Source: Shewanella putrefaciens
Lineage (GTDB): Bacteria > Pseudomonadota > Gammaproteobacteria > Enterobacterales > Shewanellaceae
Direction: 5' to 3'
Assembly: GCF_016406305.1 (NCBI RefSeq)
Contig: NZ_CP066369.1
Span: 1,382,501-1,446,500 of the forward strand
DNA length: 64,000 nt
Both the position numbers and the translations under genes were made by a program. Position 1 is the first letter of the stretch; each line of letters opens with the position of its first letter. Positions 61,378 through 64,000 of the stretch are shown piece by piece. The notes beneath the pieces were generated by a model. That model saw only the letters and a list, made by a program, of their open reading frames with translations. It made no database searches and was not told the origin of the DNA.

Positions 61378-64000
61378 CTAGAAATCCTTTTCCCCCTTGA
61401 TTATTGCTGGGTGGCCGCAGATGGCTTTAGCTGTGTGCATGCCCGCCATCGTCGCCGCCTCGACGCAGCCCGCATTGAGGCCGGTTTTTATCCAATCTCC
61501 CGTCATATACAAGTTATCTATCCCTGTGCCATCTGTGGTGATGCGATACTGTGAACTGCCCTTAACCGACAGGACATAACGTTCGGATGGGTCCACATTG
61601 GCGCGCCAATATTGGCTATCGAAACGAGCCTCGCCTTGGCGGTTCTGATCATCGTGTAGCCACTCCCAAGGGAAGCTATCACCAACATTTTGCCAAAGTT
61701 TATGGATTTCGGTATTGAGCTGATGAATCGCCCCCGCTTTAGCTTCTAAGGTTTTCCGTTGTTGGAAATCTACATCCGAGCTGGGTGGATAGGCATCCAC
61801 GGGTAATGCCGAGCAGAAATAACTGGCATTTTTAGGTTCTAAACCGCGCCAATCTTCTTTATCCAATAATTGATCCATCGATGCCCAAGTATCGAAGGGT
61901 TCGGTGAAGCCCGATAATACGGGTTCTTCGCCCTCTTCAGAATAATTTGGCCAGCCTATTCCATGCAGATCTTGGTTCATCCACAGTTGATAGGCTTGGG
62001 TGGCAACGGTTTGCACTTTATCAACGCAAAGTGAGAGGGCGGGGCTTTGCGCCATCACTTCTCTGGCGACATGGGGGACAGAACCTATGGAGAGACCGAA
62101 GATCACTTTGTCAAAATCCACTCCTTTGACTAAGCGTTTTTTCGGCAGGGCTTTGCCAAAGTGAGCCTCATACACGCTGTCCCAATCGCTCCAGAAGTGT
62201 TCTAGATTGATATTATGGGCTTTAAGCAGCGCCGCTTGTTCAGGCTCGAGTTGCTCATAATTGGGCGTACTCGGCCAGCAAGGAAGCCCTTTGACATCGA
62301 CTAAGGGGTTGTAACGGGTGACAGTCGGCGCCAACTCGACTTGCTCAGTAATTTCAATCGCTTGAATGCTTTGATCGCGGCATTCGAGATTATCGACTCG
62401 ATTGAAGTAGTGGAAGTTTACCCCGCGGCGTTTAAGCACTTCGTAAAAAGGTGTAAACACAACATCACCCATACCCGCCTGCATTTTCCACATTACGCCA
62501 CCTTGATAGCACAGGGCGATGCGCAGCATGGCACGGATGATAGTACCCGCCTCGACATTGGGTTTGTCGAAGTTACCTTTCTCATAGGCAAACACTAAGT
62601 CGTAAAAACCGCGGACGGGCGCACTGTCGACGGTATATTTTTGACTGGCGCCGTGTTTGGTTAACCATTCGCGGTAGTCATAGCCATTGATGGCATCGAA
62701 CCCCTTTTCAAACACATCGTCGGCAAACATGCCCTTAAGGATGGTGAGCCCGAGATCGGCGGCGATATATAAGTGGCGCAGTTCATCATTATTATCTAAA
62801 TGATCGCCAAAACGTTTTACTAACCTTTGGTGCAGGGCATCGACGGCCGATTCCACAAAACCATCGTCACTTTCGCTGTGTACATGCTCATCGCATTCGC
62901 GGCCAATCATTTGATTAAAATGGCATTCTAGCTTATCGCCGAGCGCGTCGAGTGACTCCTTAGCATCTTCGACCGAATCCTCTAACTTATCCCTTAAGCG
63001 TTCGAACCAGTCAGTATCTAACCAGTTTTTAGGGGTTGCCATGGCTTTTTCATCGGCATCGAGCAGGTCATCCATGTCCTTGAGCCATTCCTTTATCCAA
63101 GCAAAGGCCGCTTTGACCACTTTCCAGAAGGTGAGGGTTTCGGTGCCATCACCGGGGATGCCGGGCAATGTCGGGAAAGTGATTGGCCAGCTTACAGAGT
63201 GACCATCAATTTCCTCCTGTAATACGATGAAATTATGGGGTTTAAAGGCATCAAAAAAGCTTGCTAACGGCGCGTTTGCGGGCCTATCTAATTCTTCATA
63301 GGCCTTGTGCATTAAGGCGAAGGCATTTTGATAAAAACCAAACCAAATGTGCAGGCCGTGCTCCTCGATCCTCTGTCCCATAGCGGCATTGCGACCACTG
63401 GCACCTTTACCGCCAATACGCCAACCGAGTTGATAGATATTAATGTCATATTGATTCTGCCAACCGGGTTTGTCGGTGAGATAACAGGCCGCTGTCATTG
63501 CCGCGACACCGCCACCGAGAATGGCGATTTTCTGTTTTTTGATTTCGGAGTTATCGACTAATACTTCACCGGGCGGCACTTCAAAATCGAAGTTCACATG
63601 GTAGGGCAGTAATACGTGCTGCTCGCCAATCTCGACCCCGAGTGTGTCCTTAAGAGGAAAGCTGGCGTTATCAAAAATGGTCACGACAAAATCATTGTCG
63701 AGCAGCGCAACACTGTGCACTTTATTCACTTGGGCGGGGGCGGCGACTATGGCCTGATACACAGCTTTGTGCCCAGAGGTGTCTGGGAACTGCTTGAGGA
63801 AGACTTGCTCGATGGCGGGTTTGAACAACAGTTGAAAGAGTTGCTCTTCGCCAAGCTGGTCAAGTTCTGGAATAAAATCCGTTTGTTCTTTAAAGAGTTG
63901 CCAAGTTTGGGTAATGGCTTCAAGGGTGGAAAGCTGCGCCTCGGGTTTGGCATTGCAGTTCACTTCAATGAGTGGATGCAGGGTAAGTTCGGTTTCAGGT
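61378..64000 (-). CDS. Large FAD-dependent oxidoreductase (amine oxidase/desaturase-like), 5' end outside window
   Basis: The frame remains open to the window edge, so more than 870 residues are coded and the true start is beyond 64000. An N-terminal region of ~150 residues of unknown fold is followed by a dinucleotide-binding motif KIAILGGGVAAMTAACYLTD and IYQLGWRIGGKGASGRN (FAD GG motif). Near the C-terminus NLYMTGDWIKTGLNAGCVEA matches the FAD-binding end of phytoene desaturase and amine-oxidase relatives. An acidic insert (~DMDDLLDADEKAMATPKNWL) is unusual. It resembles large bacterial oxidoreductases of unknown substrate. No pathway partner is in the window. Confidence 0.75.
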   Translation of the reverse strand, partial: PETELTLHPLIEVNCNAKPEAQLSTLEAITQTWQLFKEQTDFIPELDQLGEEQLFQLLFKPAIEQVFLKQFPDTSGHKAVYQAIVAAPAQVNKVHSVALLDNDFVVTIFDNASFPLKDTLGVEIGEQHVLLPYHVNFDFEVPPGEVLVDNSEIKKQKIAILGGGVAAMTAACYLTDKPGWQNQYDINIYQLGWRIGGKGASGRNAAMGQRIEEHGLHIWFGFYQNAFALMHKAYEELDRPANAPLASFFDAFKPHNFIVLQEEIDGHSVSWPITFPTLPGIPGDGTETLTFWKVVKAAFAWIKEWLKDMDDLLDADEKAMATPKNWLDTDWFERLRDKLEDSVEDAKESLDALGDKLECHFNQMIGRECDEHVHSESDDGFVESAVDALHQRLVKRFGDHLDNNDELRHLYIAADLGLTILKGMFADDVFEKGFDAINGYDYREWLTKHGASQKYTVDSAPVRGFYDLVFAYEKGNFDKPNVEAGTIIRAMLRIALCYQGGVMWKMQAGMGDVVFTPFYEVLKRRGVNFHYFNRVDNLECRDQSIQAIEITEQVELAPTVTRYNPLVDVKGLPCWPSTPNYEQLEPEQAALLKAHNINLEHFWSDWDSVYEAHFGKALPKKRLVKGVDFDKVIFGLSIGSVPHVAREVMAQSPALSLCVDKVQTVATQAYQLWMNQDLHGIGWPNYSEEGEEPVLSGFTEPFDTWASMDQLLDKEDWRGLEPKNASYFCSALPVDAYPPSSDVDFQQRKTLEAKAGAIHQLNTEIHKLWQNVGDSFPWEWLHDDQNRQGEARFDSQYWRANVDPSERYVLSVKGSSQYRITTDGTGIDNLYMTGDWIKTGLNAGCVEAATMAGMHTAKAICGHPAIIKGEKDF

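Noticed and set aside
1..64000. tRNA or rRNA genes
   Set aside because: No T-arm or cloverleaf signatures and no rRNA conserved blocks were seen on either strand.

Overview
The window is a chromosomal segment of a gammaproteobacterium, almost certainly a Shewanella. The evidence is the order lldP, dld (FeS-linked D-lactate dehydrogenase), lldEFG; nadK/grpE; xseB-ispA-dxs; pomAB; thiI; gcvA-ygdD-rlmM; NAD-type isocitrate dehydrogenase; xni-ppnN; rdgC; porin-phoB-phoR-pstS; mgtE. Base composition is moderate (mid-40s % G+C by eye), and no rRNA or tRNA gene was seen.

Layout. 1-7.3 kb: the tail of a CobW-type GTPase, a periplasmic amino-acid-binding-like protein, DUF3087, a POT peptide transporter, a MATE exporter and a large secreted protein of unknown role. 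7.3-12.1 kb: an accessory island. It has two copies of an inverted-repeat element, then small genes separated by imperfectly palindromic attC-like sites: an Imm33/DUF2185-like protein, a zinc-ribbon protein, an Mrr-type nuclease and a second zinc-ribbon protein. No integrase is present, so it looks like an orphan integron cassette array. A Y1-transposase remnant and a BCS1-like membrane AAA ATPase follow. 12.1-20.4 kb: the lactate utilisation cluster, headed by a 730-bp region upstream of lldP with three CRP-type palindromes. 20.4-33.9 kb: housekeeping genes, with a clear sigma-32 promoter at grpE and a sigma-28-type promoter before pomA. 34-46.6 kb: two secreted peptidases (S9, M61), a possible solo cassette, xni, ppnN, a diguanylate cyclase and a TPR protein with a GGDEF-like but motif-less tail. 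46.8-52.4 kb: rdgC and the phosphate-response block porin, phoB, phoR, pstS; pstS has four PHO half-sites at 11-bp steps. 52.4-64 kb: an M1 aminopeptidase, glutathione peroxidase, mgtE, a GNAT enzyme, a YfaZ-like outer membrane protein, a DMT exporter, a second GGDEF protein and a large FAD oxidoreductase that runs off the window.

The most interesting unexplained signal is a family of three related structured elements flanking the M1 aminopeptidase gene (near 52.50-52.64, 54.65-54.83 and 55.06-55.19 kb). Each reads on the minus strand as a short RNA: a segment GUUCAUCAU..UCUCC complementary to a ribosome-binding site plus start codon, then a hairpin with a CUAGCGC loop, then a GGCAACC/GGUUGCC hairpin followed by a U tract. 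The complementary segment matches the start region of the porin gene 5 kb away (AAAGGA..AUGAUGAACG). The family therefore looks like sibling small RNAs, possibly acting on the porin of the adjacent phosphate block. Translated mini-ORFs on the plus strand are the main alternative.
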